Shown: positions 1-10,976, counted from the first letter of the stretch. The stretch is 64,000 bases of DNA from Rhodopseudomonas palustris (GCF_003031265.1 NZ_CP019966.1:4092001-4156000); one strand, 5' to 3'. A program made the numbers and translations. Notes: generated from the letters alone by a model not told the origin.

Positions 1-2044
<2,044 letters not shown>

Positions 2045-2176
2045 GCCGTTCTCCTTGGGTTTGCGTTTCTTAGTTTGTTTCGCACTGCGAAAATTAATTC
2101 CACATCTTGACAGCGAGGGTTATTTTGAAGAGCGTCGATTGTCAACGACGTCCATAAAACCAAAAGCCGTGCAGGG
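2045..2176. promoter_or_regulatory. Divergent pimF / IclR-regulator promoter region with a 15-bp inverted repeat
   Basis: The 132-bp spacer between two divergent genes holds the inverted repeat TTTCGCACTGCGAAA at 2078-2092 (two perfect 6-bp arms, 3-bp centre), the shape of an IclR-family operator. On the minus strand a TTGACA box lies at 2145-2140 with an AT-rich stretch about 17 bases downstream (2123-2117). The inverted repeat would then lie just after the pimF transcription start, where a bound protein would repress. The palindrome is seen; its link to the adjacent regulator is inferred. Confidence 0.5.
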
Positions 2177-3043
2177 ATGAAGCGTCCACCGAAGAAACCC
2201 GCAACCGACCGCAGTTTCGTGGTGGCTCTGTCCCGCGGCCTGGAAGTGCTTCGCGCATTCGGCCCCAATGACGGGCTGCTCGGCAACCAGGAATTGGCGG
2301 CGCGCACCAAATTGCCCAAGCCGACGATCTCGCGGCTGACCTACACCCTCACCAAGCTCGGCTATCTCACGCAGGTTCCGCGCTTCGAAAAGTATCAACT
2401 CGCGCCGGCCGCGATGTCGCTAGGCTATGCGGCGCTCGCCAATCTCGGCGTCCGGCATTTGTCACAGCCTTACCGCGACGAATTGATGCAGCAGACCGGA
2501 GGCGCAGTCGCGGTCGGCGCGCGCGACCGGATCAGCATGATCTATGTCGGCCAGGCACGATCGAGCCTCACCGTCGGCGTGCAACTCGACGTCGGCTCGC
2601 GAATCCCGATCGCCACCACCGCGATGGGCCGCGCTTACTTGTGTGCGCTGCAAAGCGAAGAACGCGCGGTTTTAATGAAGGAAATGCGCGAATACTACGG
2701 CAGCCGCTGGCCGCGCATCAAAGAGGGCATCGAACGCTCCGAGGAAATGGTCGCCAAGCACGGCTTTGCAATCTCGGTCGGCGAGTGGCAGGACGACGTG
2801 CACGCCGCGGGCGTTGCACTCACACTCAACGATGGTACCGGCCCCTACGCGTTCAACTGTGGCGCGCCGGCTTTCCGTTTCACGGAAGAGCGGCTGATCA
2901 ACGACATTGGACCTCGCCTTGTCGCGATGGTAAGGAAAATCGAAGCGGCGCTCGGGGGAGTAGCTGCGCCGCAACCAAGAAAATCCGATAACAAAAGAAC
3001 AAAAGGAGGGAAAGTTGCGCGTGTCGTCGAGGGGATCAGGTAG
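2177..3043 (+). CDS. IclR-family transcriptional regulator
   Basis: 288 residues. The N-terminal winged helix-turn-helix (about 12-75) has GLEVLRAFG, ELAARTKLPKPTISRLTYTL and LGYLTQ. The C-terminal effector domain (about 90-260) has the family pattern around MIYVGQARSS, IATTAMGRAYL and ISVGEW. The gene diverges from the pimF-like gene and ends 30 bp before livG, so it may share a transcript with the transporter. The position suggests that it senses an acyl or dicarboxylate intermediate and controls both beta-oxidation and uptake. No strong Shine-Dalgarno precedes the ATG at 2177. The basic, low-complexity C-terminal tail (NKRTKGGK) is unusual but small. Effector unknown. Confidence 0.85.
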   Translation: MKRPPKKPATDRSFVVALSRGLEVLRAFGPNDGLLGNQELAARTKLPKPTISRLTYTLTKLGYLTQVPRFEKYQLAPAAMSLGYAALANLGVRHLSQPYRDELMQQTGGAVAVGARDRISMIYVGQARSSLTVGVQLDVGSRIPIATTAMGRAYLCALQSEERAVLMKEMREYYGSRWPRIKEGIERSEEMVAKHGFAISVGEWQDDVHAAGVALTLNDGTGPYAFNCGAPAFRFTEERLINDIGPRLVAMVRKIEAALGGVAAPQPRKSDNKRTKGGKVARVVEGIR

Positions 3044-3073
3044 CAAAACGCTGCCTCGACCGGGCCACTGCAA

Positions 3074-3874
3074 ATGATGCAGGCTCAGTCTTCTTCTTCC
3101 GCGTCGCCGCTTCTCGCGGTGCGCGACGTCAGCGTCGTGTTCGGTGGCATCGTCGCCCTGAACGGCATTTCTTTCAACATGCAAAAGGGTCAGATCCTCG
3201 GACTGATCGGCCCGAACGGCGCCGGCAAGACCACGTTGTTCAACTGCCTGTCGCGGCTGTATCAGCCGAGCAAAGGCGACATCCTGCTCGAAGGCGAGAG
3301 CATTCTGACGCGGCCGCCGCACCGCATCGCGGAGATCGGCATCGGCCGCACGTTCCAGAACGTCGCGCTGTTCCCGAACATGTCGGTGATCGACAACGTG
3401 CGCGTCGGCGCGCATTGCCGCACCAACAGCGATATCGTTTCGGATTCGCTGCGCATGCCGTGGATCCGCAGCACCGAAAAGGCGCTGAACAAGAAGGTCG
3501 ACGATATCCTCGGCTATCTCGATCTGCGCAGCGTCGGCCACACCACGGTGTCGGGCCTGCCGTTCGGCACCCAGAAGCGGGTCGAGCTGGCGCGCGCGCT
3601 CGCCGCCGAGCCGAAGATCCTGCTGCTCGACGAGCCGGCCGGCGGTCTCAATCACGAGGAAGTCTATATCCTCGGCGACCTGATCCGCCGCATTCGCGAC
3701 GACCGCGGCATCACCGTGCTGCTGGTCGAACACCACATGGGCATGGTGATGTCCACAGCCGACTACGTGGTCGCGCTCAATTTCGGACGCAAGCTCGCAG
3801 AGGGGACGCCGACCCAGGTGCAGAACGACCCGGATGTGATCAAGGCCTATCTGGGGAGCAAAGACGAACAATGA
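3074..3874 (+). CDS. livG: ABC transporter ATP-binding protein, LivG type
   Basis: 266 residues. Cytoplasmic ATPase of a hydrophobic amino acid/carboxylate uptake (HAAT) ABC importer. Walker A is GPNGAGKTT, Walker B is ILLLDEPAGG, and the H-loop is in VEHHMGMV. The signature is the degenerate LPFGTQKRVELARAL that is normal for LivG. Two adjacent ATGs (3074, 3077) are possible starts. It overlaps livF by four bases (ATGA at 3871-3874), so translation is coupled. The neighbourhood (pimF-like gene, IclR, three binding proteins) argues for a dicarboxylate, fatty or aromatic acid substrate rather than leucine. That is inference. Confidence 0.9.
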   Translation: MMQAQSSSSASPLLAVRDVSVVFGGIVALNGISFNMQKGQILGLIGPNGAGKTTLFNCLSRLYQPSKGDILLEGESILTRPPHRIAEIGIGRTFQNVALFPNMSVIDNVRVGAHCRTNSDIVSDSLRMPWIRSTEKALNKKVDDILGYLDLRSVGHTTVSGLPFGTQKRVELARALAAEPKILLLDEPAGGLNHEEVYILGDLIRRIRDDRGITVLLVEHHMGMVMSTADYVVALNFGRKLAEGTPTQVQNDPDVIKAYLGSKDEQ

Positions 3875-4584
3875 CCGCGATGCTCAACGTTCGCGACCTG
3901 CGCGCCTATTACGGCCAGGTCCAAGCGCTGCACGGGCTCGAATTCGACCTGCACGAAGGCAGCCTCACCACCCTGCTCGGCGCCAACGGCGCGGGCAAGA
4001 CCACCACGCTGCGGGCGATCTGCAACATGGTGCGTTCGACCGGCACGATCGAATTCGAAGGCAAGGCCATCAACCGAAGCTCGACGGAATCCATCGTCAA
4101 GCTCGGCATCGCCCACGTGCCTCAGGGCCGCGGCACCTTCACCACGATGACCGTGGAGGAGAATCTGCAGCTCGGCGCGATGACCCGCAAGGATACCAAG
4201 GCGATCGCCTCGGACATCGAGCGGATGTACGCGCATTTCCCGGTGCTCAAGCAGCGCCACACCCAGCAGGCCGGCACGTTGTCCGGCGGTGAACAGCAGA
4301 TGCTCGCGGTCGCCCGCGCGCTGATGCTGCGGCCGCGGCTGATGCTGCTGGACGAGCCCTCGTTCGGCCTCGCGCCGCTGATCGTGCGGGATCTGTTCAA
4401 GATCCTCGGCAAGATCAACCGCGAGGACAAGGTCACCATCCTGGTGGTCGAACAGAACGCCCAGCTCGCGCTCGAACTCGCCGACAAGGCGTATGTGATC
4501 GAGACCGGGCGGATCGTGATGTCTGGCAATGCGGCGGAAATCGCCAGCAACGAAGACGTCCGCAAATCTTATCTGGGCTACTGA
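3871..4584 (+). CDS. livF: ABC transporter ATP-binding protein, LivF type
   Basis: 237 residues, the second ATPase of the importer. Walker A is GANGAGKTT, the signature is LSGGEQQMLAVARAL, Walker B is LMLLDEPSFGL, and the H-loop follows in VVEQNAQ. The length is typical for LivF. The ATG overlaps the livG stop as ATGA. The gene is followed after 10 bp by livH with a GAGGAGA ribosome site that overlaps the livF stop region. Cytoplasmic partner of LivG at the LivHM permease. Confidence 0.92.
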   Translation: MTAMLNVRDLRAYYGQVQALHGLEFDLHEGSLTTLLGANGAGKTTTLRAICNMVRSTGTIEFEGKAINRSSTESIVKLGIAHVPQGRGTFTTMTVEENLQLGAMTRKDTKAIASDIERMYAHFPVLKQRHTQQAGTLSGGEQQMLAVARALMLRPRLMLLDEPSFGLAPLIVRDLFKILGKINREDKVTILVVEQNAQLALELADKAYVIETGRIVMSGNAAEIASNEDVRKSYLGY

Positions 4585-4594
4585 GGAGACGGCC

Positions 4595-5473
4595 ATGGAT
4601 CTGTTTCTGAACCAAATCCTGGCTGGCATCGCCACCGGTGCGATCTATGCCTGTATGGCGCTCGCCGTGGTGATGATCTACCAGGCGATCGACCACCTCA
4701 ACTTCGCCCAGGGCGAAATGGCGATGTTCTCGACCTTCATCGCCTGGCAGCTGATGCAGTGGGGCGTGCCGTATTGGGGCGCGTTCGTGCTGACGCTGGC
4801 ATTCTCGTTCGCGGGCGGCGTGATCATCGAGCGGGCGCTGTTCAAGCCGCTCGGCAACGCGCCGGTGCTGACCCACGTCGCGGGCTTCATCGCCCTGTTC
4901 GCGATCATCAACTCGGTCGCGGGCCTGACCTGGGACTTCACCATCAAGCAGTTCCCGTCGCCGTTCGGCTCCTCGCCGTTCCTCGGCAGCCAGCTGATCT
5001 CGACCCACCAGGCCGGGATGATCGGCGTCACCATCGTGCTGCTGATCCTGCTGTTCCTGTTCTTCCAGTACACCAGGATCGGTCTGGCGATGCGGGCGGC
5101 GGCGTCGCAGCCTGAATCGGCGCGGCTGGTCGGCATCAACACATCGTGGATGATCGCCCTCGGTTGGGGCATGGCGGCCGCGATCGGTTCGATCGCCGGC
5201 ATGCTGATCGCTCCGGTGGTGTTCCTCGAGCCCAACATGATGGGCGGCGTGCTGATCTACGGGTTTGCCGCAGCGGTGCTCGGCGGTCTGTCCAGTCCGT
5301 TCGGCGCAGTGGTCGGCGGTTTCCTGGTCGGCGTGTTCGAGAACCTCGCGGGCACCTACATCCCGGGTGTCGGCAACGAACTCAAACTGCCGATCGCCCT
5401 GGCGCTGATCGTCACCGTGCTCGTCGTGAAACCCACTGGCCTGTTCGGCCGCACCATCGTCAAGCGAGTCTGA
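4595..5473 (+). CDS. livH: ABC transporter inner-membrane permease, LivH type
   Basis: 292 residues, highly hydrophobic with about eight membrane segments. It starts MDLFLNQILAGIATGAIYA, the common LivH N-terminus. The conserved DHLNFAQGEMAMF stretch near the N-terminus and the cytoplasmic coupling region MRAAASQPESARLVGI are both present. The start at 4595 is preceded by GAGGAGA. livM begins two bases after its stop. It forms the translocation channel with LivM. Confidence 0.92.
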   Translation: MDLFLNQILAGIATGAIYACMALAVVMIYQAIDHLNFAQGEMAMFSTFIAWQLMQWGVPYWGAFVLTLAFSFAGGVIIERALFKPLGNAPVLTHVAGFIALFAIINSVAGLTWDFTIKQFPSPFGSSPFLGSQLISTHQAGMIGVTIVLLILLFLFFQYTRIGLAMRAAASQPESARLVGINTSWMIALGWGMAAAIGSIAGMLIAPVVFLEPNMMGGVLIYGFAAAVLGGLSSPFGAVVGGFLVGVFENLAGTYIPGVGNELKLPIALALIVTVLVVKPTGLFGRTIVKRV

Positions 5474-5475
5474 AC

Positions 5476-6495
5476 ATGAGCGCACTCCAGGAAATCGTCA
5501 ACGATACCCAACCGGTCGAGACCACGCCGAAGAAGTACATGGCGCTCGGCAACACCGCCTCGGTCGTGGTGGTGTTGCTGTTGTGTCTCGCCCCGCTGGT
5601 CGCCAAGAACTTCATCATCTTCCAGATGACGATGGTTCTGATCTACGCCATCGCCGTGTTGGCGCTGAACATCTTGACCGGCGGCTCCGGCCAGTTCTCG
5701 CTCGGCCAGAGCGCGTTCTACGCGGTCGGCGCCTACACCTCGGCGATCCTGATGGAGAACTTCGGCGTCAACTACGCGTTGACGCTGCCGATCTCCGGCG
5801 CGATCTGCTTCATCTGCGGCTATCTGTTCGGCCTGCCGGCGCTGCGATTGAGCGGCATCTATCTGGCTCTCGCGACCTTCGCGCTCGCCACCGCGATGCC
5901 GCAGCTCCTCAAGCTGCACTACTTCGAGCACTGGACCGGCGGCGTCCAGGGTCTGGTCATCACCAAGCCCGACGCGCCGTTCGGCCTGCCGATGTCCCAG
6001 GACATGTGGCTGTACTACTTCGTGCTGGTGGTCTCGATGGCGATCTACGTCGCCTCGGTCAACCTGCTGAAGTCTCGCTCCGGCCGGGCCATGATGGCGA
6101 TCCGCGACAACGAAATCGCGGCTTCGGCGATGGGCGTGGACGTGGCGCGCTACAAGACGCTGGCGTTCGGCATCAGCGCCGGCATCACCGGCGTCGCCGG
6201 CGGCCTCGGCGCCATCGCGGTGCAGTTCGTCGCACCGGACAGCTACACCATCCAGCTCGCGATCGCGCTGTTCCTCGGCATGGTGGTCGGCGGCGTCGGC
6301 TGGCTGCCGGGCTCGATCGTCGGTGCGGCGTTCATCGTGTTCGTGCCGAACATCGCGGAAGGCTTCTCCAAGGGTCTGTCCGGCGCGGTGTTCGGTGTGA
6401 TCCTCGTCCTGATCATCTTCCTGCTGCCGCACGGCTCGCGGCAGATCGCCTACACGGTGCAGAACTGGGTGCACAAACTCGGCCGGCGGGCATAA
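5476..6495 (+). CDS. livM: ABC transporter inner-membrane permease, LivM type
   Basis: 339 residues. After a short hydrophilic N-terminus it has multiple membrane helices and the LivM hallmarks LNILTGGSGQFSLGQSAFYAVG and the coupling loop MMAIRDNEIAASAMGVDV. It lies two bases after livH and closes the livGFHM set. A strong intrinsic terminator follows, so the binding-protein genes downstream need their own promoters or read-through. Confidence 0.92.
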   Translation: MSALQEIVNDTQPVETTPKKYMALGNTASVVVVLLLCLAPLVAKNFIIFQMTMVLIYAIAVLALNILTGGSGQFSLGQSAFYAVGAYTSAILMENFGVNYALTLPISGAICFICGYLFGLPALRLSGIYLALATFALATAMPQLLKLHYFEHWTGGVQGLVITKPDAPFGLPMSQDMWLYYFVLVVSMAIYVASVNLLKSRSGRAMMAIRDNEIAASAMGVDVARYKTLAFGISAGITGVAGGLGAIAVQFVAPDSYTIQLAIALFLGMVVGGVGWLPGSIVGAAFIVFVPNIAEGFSKGLSGAVFGVILVLIIFLLPHGSRQIAYTVQNWVHKLGRRA

Positions 6496-6518
6496 CCCGC
6501 CCGCACCGACCACTGCCA

Positions 6519-6555
6519 GCCCCTCGCGACCCGTTCGCGAGGGGCTTTTTCTTTA
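6519..6555 (+). terminator. Rho-independent terminator after livM
   Basis: Perfect 11-bp stem (GCCCCTCGCGA at 6519-6529 with TCGCGAGGGGC at 6535-6545), a five-base loop and a run of five T followed by CTTT. It ends the IclR-livGFHM transcript before the first binding-protein gene. Confidence 0.88.
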
Positions 6556-6698
6556 CCCGCACTATGATCCCTGCCGCCCTCTGCACCATCGGCGGGGCTG
6601 TTGCCCGATCGGAGGGTGTCCCTGGAGGAACGGCGGGCGTATGCAGGATGGCAGCGAAGCGCGCCGCGGTCCGCACGCGCCCATGATCCGATCGAGCC

Positions 6699-7931
6699 AT
6701 GCCATCCTTGAGCTTTTGCCGTGCGCGCCGAGGCGCGCTGCTGGCGCTGTCCGCCGCCGTTCTCGCCCTCGCCTCTCCGGCCCGCGCCGAGAGCCCTGCG
6801 GCGACAGGCACCGCCACGATCCGCATCGGCAATCTGATGCCGTACTCGGGACCGGCATCTGCCTACTCGATCGTCGGCCGGATCGAGCAGGCGTATTTCA
6901 AGATGATCAACGATCACGGCGGCATCAACGGCCGGCAGATCGAGTTCATCTCGTATGACGACGGCTACAATCCCGCCAAGGCGGTCGAGCAGGTGCGCAA
7001 GCTGGTCGAACGCGACGAGGTGTTGATGGTGTTCAGCGCGATGGGCACGCCGACCAACGCCGCAATCCAGAAATATCTGAACCTCAAGCAGGTGCCGCAA
7101 TTGTTCGCCGCCAGCGGCGCCACCCGGTTCGGCGATCCCAAGGCGTTTCCCTGGACGATGGGTTGGCAGCCGCCGTACCAGACCGAAGGCCGGGTCTATG
7201 CCAAGTACATCCTGGCCACCAAGCCGACCGCACGGATCGCGGTGCTGTACCAGAACGACGATCTCGGCCGCGATCTGCTCAAAGGACTCAAGGACGGGCT
7301 CGGCGATCGGGCCACGTCGATGATCGCCGCAGAAGAGAGCTACGAGGTCACCGAGCCGTCGGTCGACAACCACGTGGCGCGGATGAAGGCCTCGGGCGCC
7401 GACGTGTTCGTGTCGATCACCACGCCGAAGTTCGCCGCCCAGAGCATCCGCGCCGCCGCCACGCTGGAGTGGCATCCGCTGTATGTGCAGGCGCTGGTGT
7501 CGGCCTCGATCGCCGCGGTGATCCGGCCCGCCGGCCTCGACGCCGCCCAGGGGCTGGTGTCGGCCGCCTACAACAGGGACGCGGCCGATCCGCAGTGGCG
7601 TGACGATGCGGGCATGAAGCGGTTCCACGCCTTCCTCGACGCCTATGCACCGGACGTCGACCGCGGCGACAATTCGGTGGCCTACGGCTATGGCGCCGCG
7701 CAGTGCCTCGTCGAAGTGCTGCGCCGCGCCGGCGACGATCTCAGCCGCGCCAACATCATGAAGCAGGCCGCCAGCCTGCAGGACTATGCGCCCGACACCC
7801 TGCTGCCAGGCATCACGGTGAACACTGCCGCAGACGACTTCCATCCGATCGAGCAGCTTCGGATGATGCGGTTCTCCGGCGACCATTGGGAACTGTTCGG
7901 CCCGGTGATCGGCGGCGAGCTGCGCAACTAA
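6699..7931 (+). CDS. Periplasmic branched-chain-type substrate-binding protein, paralogue 1
   Basis: 410 residues. Sec signal peptide (about 1-31, cut near ARAES), then a type I periplasmic binding fold (LivJ/Peripla_BP_6 family) with IRIGNLMPYSGPASAY at its start. It is the most divergent of three tandem paralogues: paralogues 2 and 3 share an AQKKYD...GASDTEIKIGNIMPYSG start that this one lacks. It sits right after the liv permease operon and presumably delivers ligand to LivHM. By context the ligand is a carboxylic acid (dicarboxylate, fatty or aromatic acid). The binding proteins of this R. palustris locus have been studied for such ligands, but I cannot fix the ligand from sequence. Confidence 0.88.
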   Translation: MPSLSFCRARRGALLALSAAVLALASPARAESPAATGTATIRIGNLMPYSGPASAYSIVGRIEQAYFKMINDHGGINGRQIEFISYDDGYNPAKAVEQVRKLVERDEVLMVFSAMGTPTNAAIQKYLNLKQVPQLFAASGATRFGDPKAFPWTMGWQPPYQTEGRVYAKYILATKPTARIAVLYQNDDLGRDLLKGLKDGLGDRATSMIAAEESYEVTEPSVDNHVARMKASGADVFVSITTPKFAAQSIRAAATLEWHPLYVQALVSASIAAVIRPAGLDAAQGLVSAAYNRDAADPQWRDDAGMKRFHAFLDAYAPDVDRGDNSVAYGYGAAQCLVEVLRRAGDDLSRANIMKQAASLQDYAPDTLLPGITVNTAADDFHPIEQLRMMRFSGDHWELFGPVIGGELRN

Positions 7932-7974
7932 GCTGCGCCGCCGCCCCTCCCACGCAGCCTCTATATTTATCGCC

Positions 7975-8000
7975 CTGCGGCATTTGGCAGCCTGCCGCAG
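7975..8000 (+). other. Hairpin between binding-protein genes 1 and 2
   Basis: CTGCGGCA at 7975-7982 pairs perfectly with TGCCGCAG at 7993-8000 across a 10-base loop. No T run follows, so it is a poor terminator. It could protect the 3' end of the upstream message. Seen in sequence; function inferred. Confidence 0.4.
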
Positions 8001-8111
8001 TGCGGTTGTAATTCCGCTTTTGGTTGCTGCATACGCGAGAAGCGTGTTCAATCGGCTCCGGACCTCGACGTCCACACAAGAAGAATCGAAAATCCCAAGG
8101 AGCCTGTATTG

Positions 8112-9347
8112 ATGCCCACCTTCCGTTCGCGCGCGCTTGCCGCCTCGGCAGCCGTCGCCGTCAGTTTTGCCGCATTCACCGGCACCGCTTTCGCCCAGAA
8201 GAAATACGACACCGGCGCGTCCGATACCGAGATCAAGATCGGCAACATCATGCCCTATTCGGGCCCGGCGTCGGCTTACGGCACCATCGGCAAGACCGAG
8301 GAAGCCTACTTCCGGATGATCAACGAACAGGGCGGCATCAACGGCCGCAAGATCAACTTCATCAGCTACGATGACGCCTACTCGCCCCCGAAGGCGGTGG
8401 AGCAGGTGCGCAAGCTGGTCGAGGGCGATGAAGTGCTGGCGGTGTTCAATCCGCTCGGCACGCCCTCCAATACGGCGATCCAGAAGTATCTCAACGCCAA
8501 GAAGGTGCCGCAGCTGTTCGTCGCTACCGGCGCCAGCAAGTGGAACGATCCGAAGACGTTCCCGTGGACGATCGGCTGGCAGCCGTCGTACCAGAGCGAG
8601 GCGCAGATCTACGTCAAGTACATCATGAAGGAGAAGCCGAACGCCAAGGTGGCGATCCTTTATCAGAACGACGACTTCGGCAAAGACTACCTGAAGGGCA
8701 CCAAGGACGGCTTCGGCGAGAAAGGCGCCTCGATGATCATCGCCGAGGAAGCCTATGAAATCTCCGAGCCGACCATCGACAGCCACATCGTCAAGCTGAA
8801 GTCGCTCAATCCCGACGTGCTGCTGATCTACACCACGCCGAAGTTCGGCGCGCAGACCATCCGCAAGACCGCCGAGCTCGGCTGGAAGCCGATGCAGATC
8901 CTCACCAACGTGTCGGCCTCGGTCGGCAGCGTGATGCAGCCCGCCGGCTTCGACAATGCCCAGGGCGTGTTGTCGGCCAACTACGCCAAGGATCCGACCG
9001 ACCCGCAGTGGGACAACGATCCGAGCTTCAAGAAGTGGCACGCCTTCGTCGACAAATACATGCCGGGCGCCAACAAGGCCGACGGCAATCTGGTGTACGG
9101 CTACGGCGCCGCCCAGACACTGCACAAGGTGATCGAGATGTGCGGCGACAACCTGACCCGCGAAAACCTGATGAAGCAGGCCGCCAGCCTGAAGAACTTC
9201 GAGCCGGACACGCTGCTGCCGGGCGTCAAGATCAACACCTCGCCGACCGACTTCGCTCCGATCAGCCAGCTGCAGATGATGCGATTCAAGGGCGACAAGT
9301 GGGAGCTGTTCGGCGACATCATCTCGGCGGACGCGCCGACGAACTGA
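8112..9347 (+). CDS. Periplasmic branched-chain-type substrate-binding protein, paralogue 2
   Basis: 411 residues from the ATG at 8112; a TTG three bases upstream is a less likely start. CAAGGAG ends about 9 bases before the ATG. Signal peptide about 1-27, cut after FAQ, then a type I periplasmic binding domain. It is very close to paralogue 3 over its whole length: IKIGNIMPYSGPASAYG, SYDDAYSPPK, LFVATGASKWNDPK and LYQNDD are shared. This points to a recent tandem duplication. It has its own terminator. It likely serves the same LivGFHM permease, with ligand range separated from its neighbours. Confidence 0.88.
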   Translation: MPTFRSRALAASAAVAVSFAAFTGTAFAQKKYDTGASDTEIKIGNIMPYSGPASAYGTIGKTEEAYFRMINEQGGINGRKINFISYDDAYSPPKAVEQVRKLVEGDEVLAVFNPLGTPSNTAIQKYLNAKKVPQLFVATGASKWNDPKTFPWTIGWQPSYQSEAQIYVKYIMKEKPNAKVAILYQNDDFGKDYLKGTKDGFGEKGASMIIAEEAYEISEPTIDSHIVKLKSLNPDVLLIYTTPKFGAQTIRKTAELGWKPMQILTNVSASVGSVMQPAGFDNAQGVLSANYAKDPTDPQWDNDPSFKKWHAFVDKYMPGANKADGNLVYGYGAAQTLHKVIEMCGDNLTRENLMKQAASLKNFEPDTLLPGVKINTSPTDFAPISQLQMMRFKGDKWELFGDIISADAPTN

Positions 9348-9380
9348 TCGCCTCCCGATCACGACCTGATTCTCAATTGT

Positions 9381-9413
9381 CCCCCGGCAAGCGATTGCCG
9401 GGGGATTTTCTTT
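9381..9413 (+). terminator. Rho-independent terminator after binding-protein gene 2
   Basis: Perfect 10-bp stem (CCCCCGGCAA with TTGCCGGGGG) around a GCGA tetraloop, followed by ATTTTCTTT. Confidence 0.85.
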
Positions 9414-9491
9414 GCGCCGAAGCCACGCGGCACACAACGACTGGACCGCTCCGCACAACCCGCGCGAGCGGGTGCAGCGCATCAATACCAA

Positions 9492-9519
9492 ACCGGATCG
9501 ATAATCTGGTAGTTATACT
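9492..9519 (+). promoter_or_regulatory. Candidate promoter/operator before binding-protein gene 3
   Basis: The 345-bp spacer before the third binding-protein gene is less GC-rich than its surroundings. It holds an imperfect inverted repeat (ACCGGAT at 9492-9498, ATCTGGT at 9504-9510; six of seven bases pair) next to a TATACT -10-like hexamer at 9514-9519. No good -35 box is visible, which would fit an activator-dependent promoter. The rest of the spacer shows nothing else I can name. Inference from pattern only. Confidence 0.3.
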
Positions 9520-9692
9520 GACCTATTAGTGCGCTTTCGGTTACTTCGCATCGCAACAATACGTAGTGCGACGTCATAGCTATCGACGATGCTTGCTGGC
9601 CCATTCGGGAAGGTGTTGAATGTTTGTGGAAAGGGCCACCAAGAGCCCGCACCCGACACAACAATCACACATCCAAGAAAAGGGAGTCAGAA

Positions 9693-10922
9693 ATGCCTTC
9701 ACTCCGTTCGCACGCGGCTGCGCTTTCCGCGGCAGTTCTCCTCAGTTTCGCAGCCTCGAACGGCGCGTTCGCGCAAAAGAAGTACGATCCGGGCGCAAGC
9801 GATACCGAAATCAAGATCGGCAACATCATGCCCTACAGCGGCCCCGCTTCCGCCTATGGCGTGATCGGCCGCACCGAGGCCGCCTATTTCAAGATGATCA
9901 ACGACAAGGGCGGCATCAACGGGCGCAAGATCAACTTCGTCAGCTATGACGATGCCTATTCGCCACCGAAGACCGTGGAACAGGCACGCAAGCTGGTCGA
10001 GAGTGACGAGGTTCTGCTGATTTTCAACTCGCTCGGCACGCCGCCGAATTCGGCGATCCACAAATACATGAACAGCAAGAAGGTACCACAGCTGTTCGTC
10101 GCCACCGGCGCCAGCAAGTGGAACGACCCGAAGAATTATCCGTGGACGATGGGCTGGCAGCCGAACTACCAGAGCGAGACCCAGATCTATGCCAAGTACA
10201 TTCTGAAGGAGATGCCGAACGCCAAGATCGCCGTGCTGTATCAGAACGACGACTACGGCAAGGACTACCTGAAGGGCTTCGAAGACGGTCTCGGCGCCAA
10301 GGGCCAGTCGATGATCGTAATGAAGGAGAGCTATGAGGTCTCCGAGCCGACGATCGACAACCACATCGTCAAGCTGAAATCCACCGGCGCCGACGTCTTC
10401 ATCAACATCACCACGCCGAAATTCGCCGCCCAGGCGATCAAGAAGCTGGCCGAAGTCGGCTGGAAGCCGACGCACTTCCTCAACAACGTCTCGGCCTCGG
10501 TCGGCAGCGTGATCAAGCCGGCCGGCTATGAGAACGCCCAGGGTGTGATCTCTGCGGCCTATCTGAAGGACGTCTCCGACGACCAGTGGAAGGATGACGC
10601 CGGCATGAAGGAGTTCCTCGCCTTCATGGACAAGGAGTTCCCGGAGGGCAACAAGCTCGATGGCGGCACTGTGGTCGGCTACGGCGTGGCGCAGACCCTG
10701 GTCGAAGTGCTGAAGAAGTGCGGCGACAATCTCACCCGCGAGAACGTCATGAAGCAGGCCGCCAGCCTGAAGGACTACCGCACCGAAGTGCTGCTGCCGG
10801 GGATCAAGATCAACACCTCGGCGACCGACTTCGCACCCGTCAGCCAGCTCCAACTGATGCGCTTCAAGGGCGAGAAGTGGGAGCTGTTCGGCGACGTCAT
10901 CAGCGCCGACGTCGGCGGCTGA
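9693..10922 (+). CDS. Periplasmic branched-chain-type substrate-binding protein, paralogue 3
   Basis: 409 residues from the ATG at 9693, preceded by AAGGGAG. The reading frame stays open upstream, but the signal peptide (MPSLRSHAAALSAAVLLSF, cut near FAQ) fixes this start. Type I periplasmic binding fold of the LivJ family and a close paralogue of the preceding gene. It has its own long upstream region and its own terminator, so it is a separate transcription unit and may be the main or independently regulated receptor for the shared permease. Confidence 0.88.
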   Translation: MPSLRSHAAALSAAVLLSFAASNGAFAQKKYDPGASDTEIKIGNIMPYSGPASAYGVIGRTEAAYFKMINDKGGINGRKINFVSYDDAYSPPKTVEQARKLVESDEVLLIFNSLGTPPNSAIHKYMNSKKVPQLFVATGASKWNDPKNYPWTMGWQPNYQSETQIYAKYILKEMPNAKIAVLYQNDDYGKDYLKGFEDGLGAKGQSMIVMKESYEVSEPTIDNHIVKLKSTGADVFINITTPKFAAQAIKKLAEVGWKPTHFLNNVSASVGSVIKPAGYENAQGVISAAYLKDVSDDQWKDDAGMKEFLAFMDKEFPEGNKLDGGTVVGYGVAQTLVEVLKKCGDNLTRENVMKQAASLKDYRTEVLLPGIKINTSATDFAPVSQLQLMRFKGEKWELFGDVISADVGG

Positions 10923-10946
10923 GCCTCACAAACGGACCATCACGCA

Positions 10947-10976
10947 GAAGCCCCGGGCAGCAGTGCCCGGGGCTTC
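10947..10976 (+). terminator. Hairpin terminator after binding-protein gene 3
   Basis: Perfect 13-bp stem (GAAGCCCCGGGCA with TGCCCGGGGCTTC) and a GCAG loop. The following T tract is weak (ATCATTCC), so it may rely on stem strength. It also separates this unit from the convergent DUF892 gene. Confidence 0.7.

Noticed and set aside
3541..3610. LivG as an inactive ATPase because the signature reads LPFGTQKRVE instead of LSGGQ
   Set aside because: This degenerate signature is normal for LivG; Walker A, Walker B and the H-loop are intact.
2672..3871. Minus-strand 399-codon frame over the IclR gene and livG
   Set aside because: The plus strand carries Walker motifs and a helix-turn-helix; the minus frame has no family features.
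6450..9491. A 1013-codon open frame on the minus strand opposite binding-protein genes 1 and 2
   Set aside because: It is the antisense shadow of high-GC coding DNA: Arg/His/Asp-rich, no domain, and opposite clear signal-peptide binding proteins with ribosome sites and terminators.
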